Shown piece after piece: positions 11,995 to 24,001 of a DNA stretch of 64,000 nucleotides. Position 1 is the first letter of the stretch. Each line of letters begins with the position of its first letter. Location: positions 17,486,501-17,550,500 of the forward strand of contig NC_088311.1 of assembly GCF_910592395.1 (NCBI RefSeq), written 5' to 3'. The DNA is from Lineus longissimus (taxonomy: Eukaryota; Nemertea; Pilidiophora; Heteronemertea; Lineidae). The notes beneath the pieces are model-generated. The model ran no database searches. It had not been told where the DNA came from and saw nothing but the letters and a program-made list of their open reading frames with translations. The position numbers and the translations under genes are program-made.

Positions 11995-12520
11995 CAGGGT
12001 GTTTCAAAAAAAAGGAAACCGAGATTAATTTGTTAATTTCTTGGACATGGCTAAATATTTTGTAAATTGGCAACCATTTATTACCTAATGATGTCCCCTT
12101 TCTTATGACACCCAGAAATCCAATTTACTGCCAAAGATGACTGAGCACAAAGCAGTTGAATCAACCATGTCAGAACTGGTCTTGCACCAGATTTACCACA
12201 GCGCAACTCCGACAAAGAAGAAAGACTAGTGTGTCCTTAGCAACATTTTTATTCAATGATTTAACATCTGGGCGCTAATTCCTGTCTCAACCTAACTCCA
12301 ATGTCCTTCGACATGCCCCTCATTCCTTTTAACACAAACTTCAGCTCTGGTTCTCATTGCTCTCAATGCATTTCTGAATACGTCTGTCTGTCCTCTCAAG
12401 GTCTCAACTGCAGCGACGATTCTGACACGCAGGTCTTTGATATCTTGTGGAGGCAACTTGTAAACTTGGTTCTTAAGATGTCCCCACTAAAAACCCACAG
12501 GGGGTGAGGCCAGGTAGTGA
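11995..12520 (-). pseudogene. Mariner/IS630-type transposase relic, C-terminal part
   Basis: On the minus strand, WGHLKNQVYKLPPQDIKDLR, then a region with RIVAAVETLR and RTRAEVCVKRNEGHVEG, ends at a stop at 12292-12294. This matches the C-terminal pattern of Tc1/mariner transposases (a W-G-x-L-K-x-x-V-Y block after PDLTP, then RR-x-C-I-x-N-x-G-H-x-E). A frame break separates it from LTPCGF just upstream, and the N-terminal part and catalytic triad are missing. The downstream end is a TA-flanked terminus CAGGGTGTTTCAAAAAAAA at 11995. It is inactive. Confidence 0.8.
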
Positions 12521-14296
12521 GGGTTATTTACGTGATGCTGACGATCTGGACAGTGAAACTGTGGCAGGTAGCGACGCCAGTGGGCGAGAGTCTGAGGCCA
12601 GTGATCAGAATATGAACCTGAGAACTGATAGTAGTGGGGTAATCTAATTAATTATGCAAAATGATGCATTTAACAAATAAAAAATTATGCGGTGAACAGG
12701 TTAAACACAAGTGCTTGTTATCACAACTTTCTATTCTTATGTACATGCTATTGCTACACTACACAGCACGTGTAATAATAGTCACAACTTAGACATGGTG
12801 GACATAGGGCCCAAGCGCAATTTGTACCATTAATTGGGTAGCCTATACTAATAGGGCTGCAAAAACACTCATTAGTCATTCACGGCAAAAGCCGAAATAT
12901 ATTTTTGCAAACCATCTATCATGCTATTAGAGGAAAAATAAATTAGTAGTAGCATCCAATTAATGCCACACAAGCTGTTATCAGTGTAAGAGGAGGGTCA
13001 ACATCTAGGCCTATCATACAGTACATCATGACATGTATACAATGTATTGTTGACAATAGGGAACGCCCCCTTTCTCGAGTGAAATCTTAGCTTTGGACCT
13101 TCAAGAAACTACAAAAACATTAAAAATACCAAAATCAAGCTGCTAAAAACAACAGGAATGTTACAAATCAAGTGTTCTTTATCCAGTACATGCTTCTGTT
13201 GTTATATACCGACCTTTTCCAACTTTTATTGTAAAATTCAGACCAGCAAAAGTTTTCTCAGCGATTCCATACGATAATACACTAATACATGTGTTCTGTA
13301 TTGTAAATGGGTATACATTCAATGCCCCGGATGGAATGCCTGATATTGCCTTGACCTTTGATATTTTTAGGTACATAAAGTTAGTATAGATGGCAGCAGC
13401 AGCATACGGTGATTATTTTCTTGGCCCTTCCACAACGTGGCCACGTATGCATAGGCAGGGAGCGCGACTAATAATTTGTACGTTGTATTAACCCTGAATG
13501 ATTCAGCGATCTAAAAACATTGTGGGTCAAGATGTACGGTGCAAGAGCATATGCGTGTCCCCAAAAGGCAAAGAGCCACCGAATCACGCACCGAATGCCT
13601 CAAAAGCTTGAGTAGCCTACGGATGGGTTAATTAATACTAGCCTCGAGAAGGAGGAACATCAGACTCGCGCTGCTATATTAGATCCTACACTCCCAAACA
13701 GCCATCAGCGACGCCCAGTTCGAACGAGGGCAGTGAAATCGCATAAAACACATAAGATCAAAGTACGAACAATATAGGCCTATATAGATTTTCAAAATAC
13801 CATGACGGGGACTGGAATGCCCTGCCTCAACCAACCAAAGAGGCCAAAACACTAGAGACTTGTCTAGGCAAGCTACTAACGACGGCGCACCGCACTCCCC
13901 ACCCTCGGTATTACAGTTACACTATTATAATGTCGTAGAAGAAGAAGAACTGGATTGGATACATAGCCTACTAACGCCTCTGATGCTATGACCTATATAA
14001 AGTTAACCAGGCCTGTGCGCGCCCCTGGGGCAAATTACGCACATCATTTCATCATCGCTGCGTAGTACCGTCATTACTTCAGAAGAAATGGCAAAGTGAA
14101 CCCGGTCATTGAAATGGCAAATCAAATTTCCCGCCTTTAAATGTTGGGAATCACCGCATGACGTATGATTTCTATTTTTAGGACCTTTCTCATAAACAGG
14201 AGGTACGAAACGATAGATGACATCCCCAGGAGGAAGTGATTTTAACATTTTGCTCTCTTTTTTCCTCATTCTAATTTCGTTTTTCTCATCATAAAC

Positions 14297-17200
14297 ATGT
14301 CTAATTACAAAAACGCTAATCCTTTTTACGAAGATGATGACGACTTTAGTTTCGGCAATGTTGGAAGGTCATCAGGAACCAGCTCTGGACGTGGTTACGG
14401 GGCGAGCCGAAATGATGAATTTGGTGATGATCCGGTTTTGTCGAGAAGGGCTCAACTTCAGCAGGAGATGGCAGAATCGAAGGAGCGTCAGATGGTCAGT
14501 CAGCAGCGTGCCCTGGCTAGCCTCAACGAATCTGAGAGAATGGGGGTTGCAACTGCTGAGGTAGGTAGATCTAGACTTTAACTGCCGCGTCATCACCCAC
14601 GCCACACACTGTGACCAGTGTGATGAGTGACGTAAGTCGTAACATGCTGGACTTTACATTTAATCAGGTCTGGTATGCATTTCCCAGCTCTGCCATGCCA
14701 CCAAACCTTCCAACCCAACAACACAAACTCGATATAGCCAAAATGAAAACCCTGATATGAACTAATGGCGTACGGCTTGTGCGTCACCACACGGCCACGG
14801 CCACCTGTGCTGTTGCAGCCATTCATTGTCAATTGTCAGCATTTGCCACTTTCCTCAAGCAGGATATCCTGTCACGGTGTCAGATGACAGGTTTTGAAAC
14901 CCCCGTATGTGATCATGGCCGTGCTGTCTGTGTCGATCATGCATGATAGCTCTCCTCTTCTGATTGGTCAATACCTGTCAGGAAGTCCAAAATTACTGCT
15001 TGAGGAAAGTGGTGATTGGTCAGGGACTCTGTTTCATATTTGTTCTACATGTACTTGACCATGATACTACACTATACTAGTGTCAGCAACAAACCCATCC
15101 GCTCCTTTTTTCAAGCGGCATTTTCTGGGACTTCCTCCTGTCAGGTTTAACCAATGAGAAGAGATCATGCTTGATCGGTGCATGATTGAGTATGGTAGTT
15201 TTGATCGGTCATGTCTGTCGCCTGACAGGAAGTCCCACATTATTTCTGCCTATGGAAAGTTATGGGCTCACAAGAGTGTAGTAGCACGTGTTGCCAGACC
15301 TAGAAGGGCGCTGCAGCAGTAGCTATGCCAGCCAGCACATCAACGATCAAGGCAAGCTCCAATTTGTGATGGTCTCGCAAACATTGTTCAAATAAATCGC
15401 CGACCTGATCACCAGTGTTCTTCAAAACAAATTTCCTTTGCTGGTGGTTGAAAGCAGCAAAATCTTACTGGGTGCTCCAACAGAAAAACCCGGGCAGAAA
15501 AACCATTATTGACGCCATGAATTAGTCTGGGTGCTAACCTTTTTGTCTGAGTCCTGCACCTCATGAAGAAAGGCACGATGAAGAAACCTGCCCCTGGGCC
15601 ACATTCAGAATCTCCGCTTGCATGACTTGCCAATCATAATTGATCGTTATAAGTTCATGTTCTGAAAATCTTCATTTTGTGATCCTTATGCCATCAGTCA
15701 ACAATTTTGTATGACACGCTTTTTTAACATTTCTGTTTTTGCTTTTTCAGGAACTAGTGAGGCAAGGAGAACAACTCGACAACGTGGAACGCAAGACTGC
15801 AGACATTAACGCATCTATGAAAACTTCACAAAAACATATCAACAACATCAAAAGCATATTTGGTGGCTTTAAAAACTGGTTTGGTGGCAGTAAACCAGAG
15901 CAGGAGAAAGAAATTCCAAAGCGTGAGAGTGGCTTGAAGGCTTTCGTGGAGAATTCTGATATTGACAGGAGTGCTGCTCCCCATCCCGTCGAGGCAATGC
16001 GAGAGAGGGATGCATACCGCTCGTCGGACCGTTACCGGGACGAGATGGATGCGCAAAAAATGCGCAAGCCTGGTGATCGTTATGAAGAACAGTTTGATTC
16101 AAATTTAGGTAATTATACCAATGCCATCAAGAAAAAAGTCATTATTTATTCTCGATACCATACCAATCACAGAAGTTTGAGATACATCTGATGATCTGGC
16201 CTCAAATACCAGGAGCAAGTTTTTTACTAGAATTCGAAAATACTGTGAGGAACCAATCTACCCTTGCCTGAGGCATAATTCATTATCTCAATCATGGTCC
16301 ACTAACAATTTGATCATATATCTTGAAAAAAATCCAAATTTAAAGGCTCACTCCACTTTCTTAAATTTTAAATTTTGAATTTGAAACTTTTCGAATTAAT
16401 CTAAGGGTGTTAATTTAATACACGCTGCATATGAATTTCAGTGATGCCGTTGTCACAAACAGATTTACAAATACTATAAATTCCAAGTTTCTTCAAATTT
16501 GCATGCATAATACTTAGTATCTACACTAAGGTTTTGCGTGTTTCTATATTTCTGATACACTAGTAAACGCAATGAACTCGAACGTCCCTTTGAGCTTTGG
16601 ATCTTACGAGGTGACGTTCTCTTTGTCCCTTAAGTTATAGAGGATGTTCTTTGACCCATTACCCAGTACTCTTTCTGGTATTAATAATTTCTTCATTCAA
16701 ATCTGGCATGTATTTTCTCATTCTAGTTCACAGTATCCAAATAATAGCATCTTCTCTTCTTCGTTACAATTTACAGGGATGATGTCCGATAATCTCGCCC
16801 GCCTAAAAAATATGGGTTTAGGGATGACAGATGAAATTGAGGCCCAAACTGAACAAATTGGCAGAATAACCGGAGAAGTTGATCGGGCAGATTCCAATGT
16901 CTATGGCCAGACAAAGCAGATCTACAAAATATTATAGAAAAAAAAAGCCGAAGAAGTGTTCTGTTCATTGTAGAAACATCATATGAACAAAAGTTATCAT
17001 TTTCCGATAGATAAAGACACCAACTGAGATTCCACCAACCTCCACTCGGCCAGTTCTGCGGGGCAAACTCACTTGAACGTTGGGTTTTATATTGGCCAGC
17101 TCACAAATCCCTGCTTCAATATGTCTTTTCCAAATATCAGGATCTTCCTTTTACAGGTTCAGACCCTGTTGCCCATGATATTATCTCCCGGGGGGGGGGG

Positions 17201-17917
17201 GGTCACTCCAAAAGAAGGGGTATGCACATTTGTTAACCCCCTTAAGGCAAACAGGTGCCAGCAGTGAGCAGCTTCAATCAACACCTCTTTCAGTGAAGTG
17301 AGAAAAATCTGCCAGGGAATAGTGTTGCAATTGAAATTGCAAGTCGGCTGGATAGTGTTTGTTTCAAAATCGGGGCCTCCCCGCTTTTCTTTGTTAACAA
17401 TGTTGTGGATTTAGTAAAGATTGATGCAGCTGAAAGGTTGGTTTAGCAATTCCATGGGCTTTGGCAGGCAAAGTTCCAATGGATGGGGGGAAAAGATCTC
17501 CCACGCAGGCATGCTGCTTTGATAGAAATATAAACCACCCTTTGCCGTTTTTTTCCAGGACCCGGATGTGCATACCCCTTTCGTTGGGAGTGACCCCCCC
17601 CCAGGGATTTTCTACATGACTCAGTTCCCACCTGACCATTCTCCAGTTCCAGCCTGCCTTCCTTGAACAGATGCTCCACAGTTTCAATCTTCCTTTCCCA
17701 ATTCAAACTCCTTTTCTCCTTGATTCCAATCCTCCGCATTTCCTTTTCAGGCGCGATGTCAGACAACCTCTCGAGACTGAAAAATCTAGGGAAGGCCATG
17801 ACTGGAGAAATCGAAGCTCAAAACGAACAGATTGATAGGATAAACACTGAAGTCGGACGAGCAGACGATAATGTTTACGGTCAAACAAAACAGATTGGCA
17901 AGATATTACACCGGTGA
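14297..17917 (+). CDS. SNAP29: SNAP29-type Qbc SNARE with alternative last exons
   Basis: SNAP29 is a soluble Qbc-SNARE supplying two helices to SNARE bundles in endosomal and autophagosome-lysosome fusion. Exons: 14297-14560 and 15751-16108, then either 16777-16937 or 17751-17917. The product is 260 or 262 residues, close to the 258 of human SNAP29. Residues 8-10 are NPF, in the acidic context NANPFYEDDDD, matching the N-terminal EH-domain-binding NPF of SNAP29 and not a palmitoylated SNAP25. The first SNARE motif spans about residues 55-125 (LVRQGEQLDNVERKTADIN) and ends in HINNIKSIFGGFKNWFGG, a family signature. The linker is charged and holds no cysteine cluster. Exon 2 ends in phase 1 and both last exons start in the matching phase. 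Orthology is strong. The choice between the two last exons is inferred from sequence only. Confidence 0.94.
14561..15750 (+). other. SNAP29 intron 1
   Basis: The donor is GTAGGT and the acceptor is GCTTTTTCAG. Apart from the inverted repeat near 14930-15190 nothing is recognisable. Confidence 0.85.
14928..15190. repeat. Imperfect inverted repeat (arms about 80 bp) in SNAP29 intron 1
   Basis: The left arm (about 14928-15012: GATCATGCATGATAG, CTGATTGGTCAATACCTGTC, AGGAAGTCC) returns in inverse at about 15105-15190 (GGACTTCCTCCTGTCAGG, CCAATGAGAAGAGATCATGC). A further partial direct copy follows at 15205-15245. It is probably an old foldback MITE. Confidence 0.6.
16777..16937 (+). CDS. SNAP29: SNAP29 alternative last exon A (second SNARE motif)
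   Basis: The acceptor TTACAG is followed by 53 codons and TAG. The exon encodes the second (Qc) SNARE helix: MSDNLARLKNMGLGMTDEIE, then AQTEQIGRITGEVDRADSNV. It ends in YGQTKQIYKIL. The glutamine expected at the ionic zero layer is kept (EAQTEQ). It is about 75% identical to exon B (40 of 53 residues). It can only be a terminal exon because it carries its own stop, and using it excludes exon B. Confidence 0.85.
17187..17606. repeat. Inverted repeat with long G and C runs between the SNAP29 alternative exons
   Basis: The left arm at 17187-17227 (CCC, 13 G, TCACTCCAAAAGAAGGGG, TATGCACA) is inverted at 17567-17606 (TGTGCATACCCCTTTCGTTG, GGAGTGACCCCCCCCCAGGG). The arms are about 40 bp and the loop is about 340 bp. 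The ends resemble a GGGGGTCACTCC-type DNA element. It sits entirely within the intron separating exon A from exon B. Confidence 0.85.
17751..17917 (+). CDS. SNAP29: SNAP29 alternative last exon B (second SNARE motif)
   Basis: The acceptor CCTTTTCAG is followed by 55 codons and TGA. The protein begins AMSDNLSRLKNLGKAMTGEI, passes through EAQNEQIDRINTEVGRADDN and ends VYGQTKQIGKILHR. The zero-layer glutamine is retained (EAQNEQ), and EAQNEQIDRI is closer to the SNAP25-type consensus than exon A is. Many codons differ synonymously from exon A, so the duplication is old and both copies look selected for protein sequence. Confidence 0.88.
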
Positions 17918-18563
17918 TGTAAATTCAGGATGAAATTTACACTGTAATGGGTGTTTTTAAAGAGTTCTGTCCTTTGTTTTTTTTATTCGACTGGAACCAG
18001 ATGATTGTCAGAATGAAGCACAGTAAAACTCTCTGGGACAACAATCTGTCTTTAGTTCGATGGTGAGGTGTCCTGATTACTGAGGTTATATTGAGTGGTA
18101 ATGACCAATCTGTGCATTGCATTTTCAGTTAAATTCTAAATTTTGAAGCCGTTTTTCTCAAATGGCAAAGACCGATATATCTTGGTTTTTTTAGATGAAA
18201 CTCTTCATTTGAAGAAACAACTGGTTAGTTGTTCAGAAAATGCAGGACAGGACTGCCTTTTGTCTTTGCCATAAATGTGCTCTTGTCTGTTAGTGTTCAA
18301 CAATGTTTCAATGAGCCGGGAAAATCATTCTTGTCTGCCACATATCATTACCGAACATCCCGGGTTACCAAGAGTCATAACTACTGAGGTTCTACTCTGG
18401 GATTTTGTTCAAATAAAAGGATCGACTTTCATAACCCAGGGATAAGGACATTTAGACTGGTAACCCTACAATGTTTCCAAGATCTGCCAGCTCAGTTGAC
18501 CTAGTAATTGTGAGTAGCTGTCGCCTGATCATCCTGGCATACCGTAACCAGTGCTTCAACGCA

Positions 18564-18759
18564 CAGTAGAACCTCTCTATTAAGGACACCCTTGGTACTG
18601 ACAAGCGCTGTCCTTATTAGAGAGGTGTCCTGATTAGAGAGGTCAAATTGAATGGAAAGAACCAATTTGGGACCAAAACTAGTGTCCCTACTAGAGAGGT
18701 TGTCCTTAATAGAGAGGTTGTCCTTAATAGAGAGATGTCCACTAAGGGAGGTTCTACTG
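18564..18759 (+). mobile_element. TA-type MITE, CAGTAGAACCTC family, copy 2
   Basis: The termini CAGTAGAACCTC and GAGGTTCTACTG are inverted repeats. The interior carries the family motifs AAGGACACCCTTGGTACTGA and AGAGGTCAAATTGAATGGAA. One internal motif (GAGAGGTTGTCCTTAATA) is duplicated. Confidence 0.9.
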
Positions 18760-19195
18760 TACATGTATTCCGCCTGTCGATATTTTGTAATTGATCATGA
18801 TGTATGTGTAAAAAAAGCCTGGATGTAGTCAGATATTCTGATCCTTATTAGAGTTGATGACTACGAGATTATATATAGGTATGTACACAAAAGATTAATC
18901 GTTGCAGCATTTACTATATAATTGGTCGGCACATTTTAATATCCTGGGGTCAAATTGTAGCATAATTAGTAGATTTAGAATTTTTGTTCATGTAACTAAC
19001 TGTAGTCCATCCAGTGTGTATTGCAACATGTATCAGTGTGTATTTATGTACATTAGTTCAATATTGTAGTCCATCCAAAGCAGTTATTTGTTTACATTTG
19101 TGACGCATCACACCAAAATGGGTACCAAGTAGTCATAGTAGTATGTCGAATTTTGAGCATGGAGTTATCCGCTTGTTCAAATAATTTAGGTTATA

Positions 19196-19705
19196 AGCTA
19201 CATTTTGATACCTGTGTGAGTCGGAGTCCTATCTTTTCATCTTTTGTGGTTCCTGAGATATTCATAAATATGTTGGACAAAACCAAATTCTTTTACCAAT
19301 TTTTTTTGAAGAATATCAAGACCGTATGATGAAACGTTTGCAGTTCTCACTTGAGAGGACTTTACAAAAATGCTTTCAAATGTAATTGAAGTTGTATTTT
19401 TGCCACATTTTTGGTACCAGTCCGATCTTTGTGTCTTTTGTGGTGCCCGAGATATTCATAAATATGTTCGGAGAAAACAACATGCCTTTTTACCAACATT
19501 GTTTGGAAAAAAAATTTGCAATGTATGCTTGAGAAGACATTAGAAATGTAATTGAAATTATATTTTTGCCAAGTTGACTAGCAGAATATTGAGATATGTT
19601 GATGAGGCTTATGCTATCGTGATCTGATTGTGGTATTTTTGCCAAGTTACTAGCAGAATATTGAGATATGGTGTTGATGAGGCTTATGCTATCGTGATCT
19701 GATTG
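19196..19705. repeat. Diverged tandem duplications (about 193 bp, then about 73 bp)
   Basis: GATATTCATAAATATGTT occurs at about 19257 and 19450, within a roughly 193-bp duplication. Just after it, a 73-bp segment containing ACTAGCAGAATATTGAGATA and GATGAGGCTTATGCTATCGT is present twice. Confidence 0.75.
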
Positions 19706-20689
19706 TGGAACATAATTTACATAATTTCATGCTACCCGTTTTAGTGTGGTGGGTCATATCATCAAATATAGCCCATCGTTGAGGGCAATGTGGATTTTTC
19801 TGGCCTGAGGAATATGATTTCGCCGGAGGCCGCACTGGGCCGAAGGGAACATCTCATTCTGAGGGTTAGAAAATTCTAATTGTCTGAGAAAATAGAGTAT
19901 ATAATTATTCTTTATTATGTGACCACCACAAATTTTCAACTCAGCAGTGCAGATGAGTTCCTGTTTAGTGAAAGTTCAGTGCACCCATCCTAACCAATCC
20001 AACGGGCACAAGAATAATGATGTTGTCCAAGGATTTAAGGTCACTGGGCAACACCAGTTTTTATGGACCGGTCACATGACATTGTTTGTCCAATGAGGTG
20101 TGGGGATTCCTGATGATCATGTTGTGGGTTTGTCATCTATTTTTTCTTTTGACTGGTAGTAGGGACTACAAGTGTATTAAATGCATGCTTAGTTTCAATA
20201 GTCTGACATCAATCCTTGAGAACTTAATCAGGAGCCAGATTATTCTTTTACCCTTTGACCATGTTGATTGAGACAGAACTTGTAAGTGCTGTCATAACCA
20301 GGCATTCAATAAAGTTTGTAAATATGTCATGAATTCAATAAGAAAGCTTAGTCAGTCACAGTGGAGTTCATCCATATCCAACTGGCAAACTAAACAAACT
20401 CTGTATTGGTCCAAATCAAGACTGCCAGATTCTTCCTGTCACAAAGATGTTGTCTTTGCTAAATTCACTTCTATATGTATGATACTCCCATTTTGATTAT
20501 CTAACCATTGTACATGTATTTTCAAATGTAAATGTGTATATTATTTCAATTTAAAAATGATTAATTTCATGCGTAAGAAGTGATTGATTTTATTTATTTA
20601 CTAATCCATTTTTTGTCCAGAAAATATTGCCTAATACCTTGAAAGTTTTTCCTGCCTGATATACCCAGTTGCCCAGGTGCTCAGTCACA

Positions 20690-22930
20690 ACCAAAAGAGG
20701 TTACCAAATTTTCCTTGGGGATGTCACAACCTTTGATCAGAAACTGCCATAATTTTTCAGAGAATATGACACAACCTAGTGGTAGATCACATTACAAACT
20801 GTCCCATATCAGAGACTGCTACACTCTCCTATGGGATATCACTAATTAGGTCATTTTCGAGACTGCTACAATTTCCCTGGGGATTATCACCACCTAGATC
20901 ATATTTGTGGCTGCCATAATTTTCATGGGGATATCACAACCTAGTTCACATTGGAGACTGCCACAAATTCCTCGGGGATCACAACCTAGTTCATATCAGA
21001 GGCTTCTACTCTTTATCTGGTGATATGTCACAACCAGTCATATCGGAGACTACTACACTTTCCCTGGTGATATGTCACAACCAAGACATATCGGAGACTT
21101 CTATACTTTCCCTGGAGATATGTCACAAACGACATATCAGAGACTTCTACACTTTCCCTGGTGGTATGTCACAACCAATACATATCGAAAACTTTTTCAC
21201 TTTCCCTGGTGATACGTCACAACCAAGACACATCGGAGACTTCTACAATTTCCCTGGTGATATGTCACAACCAGTACATATCAGGGACTTCTACACTTTC
21301 CCTGGTGATATGTCACAACCAAGACATATCGGAAACTTCTTCACTTTCCCTGGGGATATGTCACAACCAATACATATGGGAAACTTTTTCACTTTCCCTG
21401 GGGATATGTCACAACCAAGACATATCGGAAACTTCTTCACTTTCACTGGGGATATGTCACAACCAATACATATGGGAAACTTCTTCACTTTCCCTGGGGA
21501 TATGTCACAACCAATACATATGGAAAACTTCTTCACTTTCCCTGGGGATATGTCACAACCAAGATATATGGAAAACTTCTTCACTTTCACTGGGGATATG
21601 TCACAACCAAGACATATGAGAAACTTCTTCACTTTCCCTGGGGATATCACTACCTTTATCATATCAGAGACTTATCGGAAGACATATCGGAAGACTTATC
21701 AGAAGACATATCGGAAACTTCTACACTTTCCATGGGGATATGTCACAACCAAGACATATGGGAAACTTCTTCACTTTCCCGGGGATATGTCACGACCAAG
21801 ACATATTGGAAACTTCTTCACTTTCCCTGGGGATATCACTTCCTCGATCATATCCTTCTATTGGGATATGTCACAACTTATATCATTTTGGAGACTGCTA
21901 CAATTTCCCTACGGATATGCCCCAACCTAGCTAGTTCATATCAGAAAATGCTACACTTTCCCCGGGGATATGTCACAACTACGACATATCGGAGACGTCT
22001 ACACTTTCCCTGGGGTTTACCATAATCCAGATCGTATTGGAGACTTCTACTCCTTCGTTTTGGACATGTCACAACTTATATCATTTTGGAGACTGCTACA
22101 CTTTCGCTTGGGATATGTCACAACTTATATCATTTTGGAGACTGTACACTTTCGCTAGGGATATATCACAACTAAGACATATCGGAGACTGCTACACTTT
22201 CCCCGGGGATATGTCACAACCACGACATATCGGAGACTTCTACACTTTCCCTGGGGTTTACCACAATCCAGATCGTATTGGAGACTTCTACTCCTTCGTT
22301 TGGGACATGTCACAACTTATATCATTTTGGAGACTGCTACACTTTATGTCACAACCACGACATATCGGAGACGTCTACACTTTCCCTGGGGTTTACCACA
22401 ATCCAAATCGTATCGGAGACCTCTACTCCTGCGTTTGGGATATGTCACAACTTATATCATTTTGGAGACTGCTACACTTACCCTAGGGATATGCCCCAAC
22501 CTAGTTCATATCGGAGACTGCTACACTTTCCCCGGGGATATGTCACCACCACGACATATCGGAGATGTCTACACTTTCCCTGGGGTTACCACAATTGAGA
22601 TCGTATCGGAGACCTCTACTCGTTCGTTTGGGATATGTTACAACTTCCCTGGGGACATGTCACAACCGTTATCATATGAGAGACCGCCACAATTTCCCTC
22701 GTGATCATAACCAAGCTTCTATTGGAGACGGCTACACTATCCCTGTGAATATCTCAATGCAGATCATGAGACTGTCACAATATTTACGTAATATGTCACA
22801 TATCAGAGATTGCTATACTCTCCCTTGGATTATCACAACCTATTCCATATCCATCGGACACTACTGCACTTTCCTTGTGGGTATCACAACGTAAATCATA
22901 TTGGAGACTACCACAATTTCAATGGCCGGG
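20690..22930. repeat. 48-bp minisatellite, about 2.2 kb
   Basis: About 45 units carry the core GATATGTCACAACCAAGACA, then TATCGGAGACTTCTACACTT, then TCCCTGGG. The spacing between successive GATATG motifs is exactly 48 bp (21069, 21117; 21307, 21355). The middle (about 21040-21840) is the most uniform and both ends decay. From about 21960 to 22620 a higher-order pattern appears, with a GTTTACCACAATCCAGATCG variant recurring at 22014, 22256 and 22391. Because 48 is divisible by three, frames of 100-300 codons stay open on both strands. Confidence 0.95.
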
Positions 22931-22944
22931 ATATATCACAATCT

Positions 22945-22990
22945 AATAATAATAATCTAATAATAATAATAATTATTATAATATTTATAA
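22945..22990. repeat. TAA-rich microsatellite
   Basis: An imperfect run of AAT/TAA triplets directly adjoins the end of the 48-bp array. Confidence 0.8.
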
Positions 22991-23409
22991 TATTTATTAA
23001 ACTAGCAAGTATAGCTGTCTTAGATGCTGTAATAGGTGTGAAACCAACGTTTAAGAAACTGTCTCTGCTGATCAGGCATGATTGTGACAATACTCCAGTT
23101 TCGCAAATGATTTGTCACAACCATTGTATCGGGAATAAGAAATATGAATTATGTAGTACAGTGCAGGGTAATCCATGGGGCATCCATCACCCTTAATCAC
23201 ATCGACTGTTCTGTCATTCTCAGTAAAACAAATGATGAAACATATGATACAACGATGACACTGGCAATTACCAAACAATGCGAAAAAACTGCCACCTGCT
23301 GAAAAGCATATGTTTATGGTCTGAATACATCCCAATCTGAATTAGACATTGGAGGCATTCTGTTTTCATGAAATTGCATCAGAAAGAATTTAATTTTCGA
23401 ATTATTGAT

Positions 23410-23870
23410 CTGTTATCGTTGGGTCGTAATCCGGTACACTCCAAAAAGTCCACCCCCATTACTTCCAAACACTGAGAAATCATATTCATCATTTAGCTTA
23501 AACTCACTCAATAACTCTCCTAGTTTATTACGATTTATGTTATTGTTAACTTCATTGAAAATACCTTCACCTGGTGTTGGTATCTCTAGATTTTTTCACT
23601 GTGGTTTAAATGGTCTTTAATTGAAATCCCTAGTTGTTGCAAACCATACAGCCAGGTTAAATTGATTCATGTAAAACGATAGTGGGTTATTAATCAGTCT
23701 TAGACAGTCTCCCCTGTTTTTCAATCTTAAAAGTCCTGGAACTATGTCGGTTTCCTTAAGATTAAAGAAGTTATTAGTATTAACACTTATTTGTAAGTTA
23801 AAGAAATCATATGTAAACATATCCTTATGTTGTGTTGTTAATGGGTAATAAATCATTTATTTAGTGTTAA
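23410..23870 (-). pseudogene. Unidentified broken coding relic, probably from a mobile element
   Basis: On the minus strand a 79-codon frame (23617-23856) contains DIVPGLLRLKNRGDCLRL and MNQFNLAVWFATT. After a stop, protein-like sequence resumes in shifted frames (GISIKDHLNHSEKI, then LGELLSEFKLNDEYDFSVFG). The composition looks like real protein that has suffered at least two frame breaks. I recall similar proteins recurring in invertebrate genomes, probably element-borne, but I cannot name the family. Confidence 0.5.
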
Positions 23871-24001
23871 TTTTACTATTAGTAACATAAGCTCTATCAA
23901 ATGTACATAGCGAGAATCGATACTAGTAATAGGAAAATGCATGCTAGATTATTCGGTTTTGTATTGGAATTAAGGCAACTTTAATGGGAAAACACTTCCC
24001 T

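Larger units (their letters stand above)
9860..14296. other. Intergenic region between DAB and SNAP29 (divergent genes)
   Basis: The untranslated first exon(s) of DAB and both promoters must lie here, but I cannot place them. Recognisable contents are the two-copy repeat at 10142-10513, a SINE-like tail (about 10540-10870) and a mariner relic (11995-12520). From about 12530 to 14000 I see only A/T-rich sequence without coding signal. Confidence 0.7.

Noticed and set aside
14003-14269. An 88-codon minus-strand frame just upstream of SNAP29
   Set aside because: It is not recognised and has no conserved motif. Its position suggests the promoter or 5' UTR area. It could hide a DAB untranslated exon but I cannot support a gene.
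21025-21930. A 301-codon open frame of repeated MSQPRHIG-like peptides
   Set aside because: It is the 48-bp minisatellite read in one frame. Other frames and the opposite strand are equally open, there are no splice or start-context signals, and the period is a multiple of three.
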